The position numbers and the translations under genes are program-made. Below, piece after piece: positions 13,355-14,090 of a stretch of DNA of 14,090 bases (the stretch's first letter is position 1; the number at the start of each line of letters is the position of its first letter). Location of the stretch: assembly GCA_021779635.1 (NCBI GenBank), contig JAJYAH010000076.1, forward strand, positions 1,021 to 15,110. Reading direction: 5' to 3'. This DNA is from Pseudomonadota bacterium. GTDB lineage: Bacteria > Pseudomonadota > Alphaproteobacteria > Rhizobiales > Xanthobacteraceae. Below the pieces are notes generated by a model that saw nothing but the letters and a program-made list of their open reading frames with translations, ran no database searches and was not told where the DNA came from.

Positions 13355-13768
13355 TCAGGCATTGCGCATCAGGTTGGCCAGGCGCAAAAAGCCACGGTCC
13401 ATGACGGCGCGCATGTCGGCCGGCAGCCCGCATTCGTCCATCGCGCGACGCATGCAGATCATCCATTCGTCACGCTCGACGTCGCCGATCGCATAAGGAC
13501 GATGCGCCGACATGATGCAGCGGTGCTCGGGCCGTTTGAAATAGAGCGGCGGCCCACCGAGCCAGCCGCTCAGGAACTCGAACAGAAGCTGGCGGATCGG
13601 AGCCAGATCCCGACCGTGCATAGCGCGGATGCGGGCGGCGCCGGGATCGGTGTCCAGGATCTCGTAGAAGCGGTCGGCCAGCCGCCTTACCGTCGCCTCG
13701 CCGCCGATTTGTTCATACGGCGTTACTTCGATTTTTGGGGGGTCAGCTGTCGATTTGCTGGCGGTCAT
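13355..13768 (-). CDS. Group II truncated haemoglobin
   Basis: A 137-residue two-over-two globin. Family marks are YEQIGGEATVRRLADRFYEIL, with the B10 tyrosine probably Y35, the block FLSGWLGGPPLY (65-76), the proximal haem ligand H89 within AHRPYAIG, and the G8 tryptophan W102 in DEWMICM. Y-B10 with W-G8 is the group II (TrHbO-like) pattern. Group II globins bind oxygen and NO and are often linked to NO or oxidative protection under low oxygen. The proximal region has unusual substitutions for the family, CIMSAH where RLRxRH is common. The ATG at 13768 is supported by a GATGAG about eight bases upstream. A perfect FixK/FNR site sits 63 bases upstream of the start, consistent with induction at low oxygen. 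Confidence 0.92.
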   Translation of the reverse strand: MTASKSTADPPKIEVTPYEQIGGEATVRRLADRFYEILDTDPGAARIRAMHGRDLAPIRQLLFEFLSGWLGGPPLYFKRPEHRCIMSAHRPYAIGDVERDEWMICMRRAMDECGLPADMRAVMDRGFLRLANLMRNA

Positions 13769-13824
13769 CGAATCTCATCCCAATCAATGCTTGATGAGGC
13801 AACATGTCATGCCGGGATTGCGCT

Positions 13825-13838
13825 TTGATTTGGATCAA
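13825..13838 (-). promoter_or_regulatory. FixK/FNR box upstream of the truncated haemoglobin gene
   Basis: TTGAT-TTGG-ATCAA is a perfect FNR-family palindrome. Its centre lies 63 bases above the minus-strand ATG at 13768. With the class II position of -41.5, transcription would begin near 13790 and leave a leader of about 22 bases containing the ribosome site. The minus-strand -10 is not obvious, as is common for activator-dependent promoters. Confidence 0.75.
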
Positions 13839-13935
13839 TGGGACGGATTCCTTCGACACCACGTCATCGCCTGTTGTATTTTAGTCCGCTGCCTGAATGC
13901 ATCTATCCGCTGCCTGCGGCGCCTCGGCCGCCGAT

Positions 13936-13949
13936 TTGACATAGATCAA
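13936..13949. promoter_or_regulatory. Second FixK/FNR box, probably for a gene to the right
   Basis: TTGAC-ATAG-ATCAA is a near-perfect FNR/FixK2 box 111 bases right of the first. It is too far from the haemoglobin gene for class II activation there. If read rightward, initiation would be near 13984 with a leader of about 100 bases to the possible TTG start at the edge. Direction is not settled. Confidence 0.65.
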
Positions 13950-14090
13950 AACCGCTATCGCGCGATGCGCCGCGGGCGTGCACCAAATGCTTCGCCCGAA
14001 GCAACCGCAATCGCGGCTGGACGCGCGGGCAACGTCGGCCGCCGCTTCGGATTTACGGCCCCTTAAGGACGAAGAGGTATTCTTGGATCC

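Larger units (their letters stand above)
13769..14090. other. Regulatory intergenic region upstream of trHb and right edge
   Basis: No supported gene in these 322 bases. It contains two FixK/FNR boxes (listed separately), an ATCAA-N3-TTGAT inverted repeat at 13783-13795, and a short hairpin GCTTC-gccc-GAAGC at 13989-14002. At the edge, AAGAGG (14072-14077) stands five bases before a TTG at 14083, a possible start of a plus-strand gene that leaves the window too early to identify. Confidence 0.5.

Noticed and set aside
13326..13358. Direct repeat TTCGTTCAG at 13326-13334 and 13350-13358
   Set aside because: Only nine bases, two copies, one overlapping the haemoglobin stop; probably chance or a small duplication without clear role.

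Overview
The window looks like chromosome of an alphaproteobacterium of the Bradyrhizobium / Rhodopseudomonas / Afipia type. This rests on high-GC coding, a GTCATGGCCGGGC-type intergenic palindrome of the kind I associate with these genera, perfect FixK/FNR boxes, and protein families such as the ligase-associated repair helicase with PdeM, CcoG, and small Arg/His-rich secreted proteins. Genus is inference; there is no rRNA or other marker to fix it.

Left (1-2263): the 3' part of a ligase-associated Lhr-like DEXH helicase, then a 69-bp palindromic repeat whose right arm supplies the start codon of pdeM, the partner metallophosphoesterase of the same DNA repair module.

Centre (2264-10893): a divergent sulfide/persulfide island around one control region at about 5849-5884. 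Leftward: sulfide:quinone oxidoreductase (all three catalytic cysteines present), a TrxC-type thioredoxin overlapping it by ATGA, a two-helix DUF2892 membrane protein, and CcoG, the copper-handling assembly factor of cbb3 oxidase. Rightward: a BigR/SqrR-type ArsR repressor with the two persulfide-sensing cysteines at the characteristic 66-residue spacing, a periplasmic RND adaptor, a 1071-residue RND permease joined to it by a TTGA overlap, and an AhpD-like carboxymuconolactone decarboxylase-family protein. The two promoters overlap on an AT-rich element with TATATA arms that is the likely repressor site. A plausible reading: the repressor senses per/polysulfide made by SQR and releases both arms. 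The leftward arm oxidises sulfide into the quinone pool, reduces persulfides and protects the terminal oxidase. The rightward arm exports something and scavenges oxidant. No persulfide dioxygenase, rhodanese or TauE-type exporter is present, so the RND pump may take that place. This is the most interesting hypothesis of the window.

Right (10894-14090): loosely packed accessory genes. They are a small Cys-containing secreted protein, a convergent small cytochrome c, a control region with two 20-bp inverted repeats of identical 7-6-7 geometry, a 61-codon protein translationally coupled to a SAM methyltransferase (noticeably more AT-rich than the left side), and a group II truncated haemoglobin on the minus strand. 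The haemoglobin has a perfect FixK/FNR box placed for class II activation. A second FixK/FNR box probably serves a gene beyond the right edge. I saw no tRNA, rRNA, CRISPR array, transposase or integrase.
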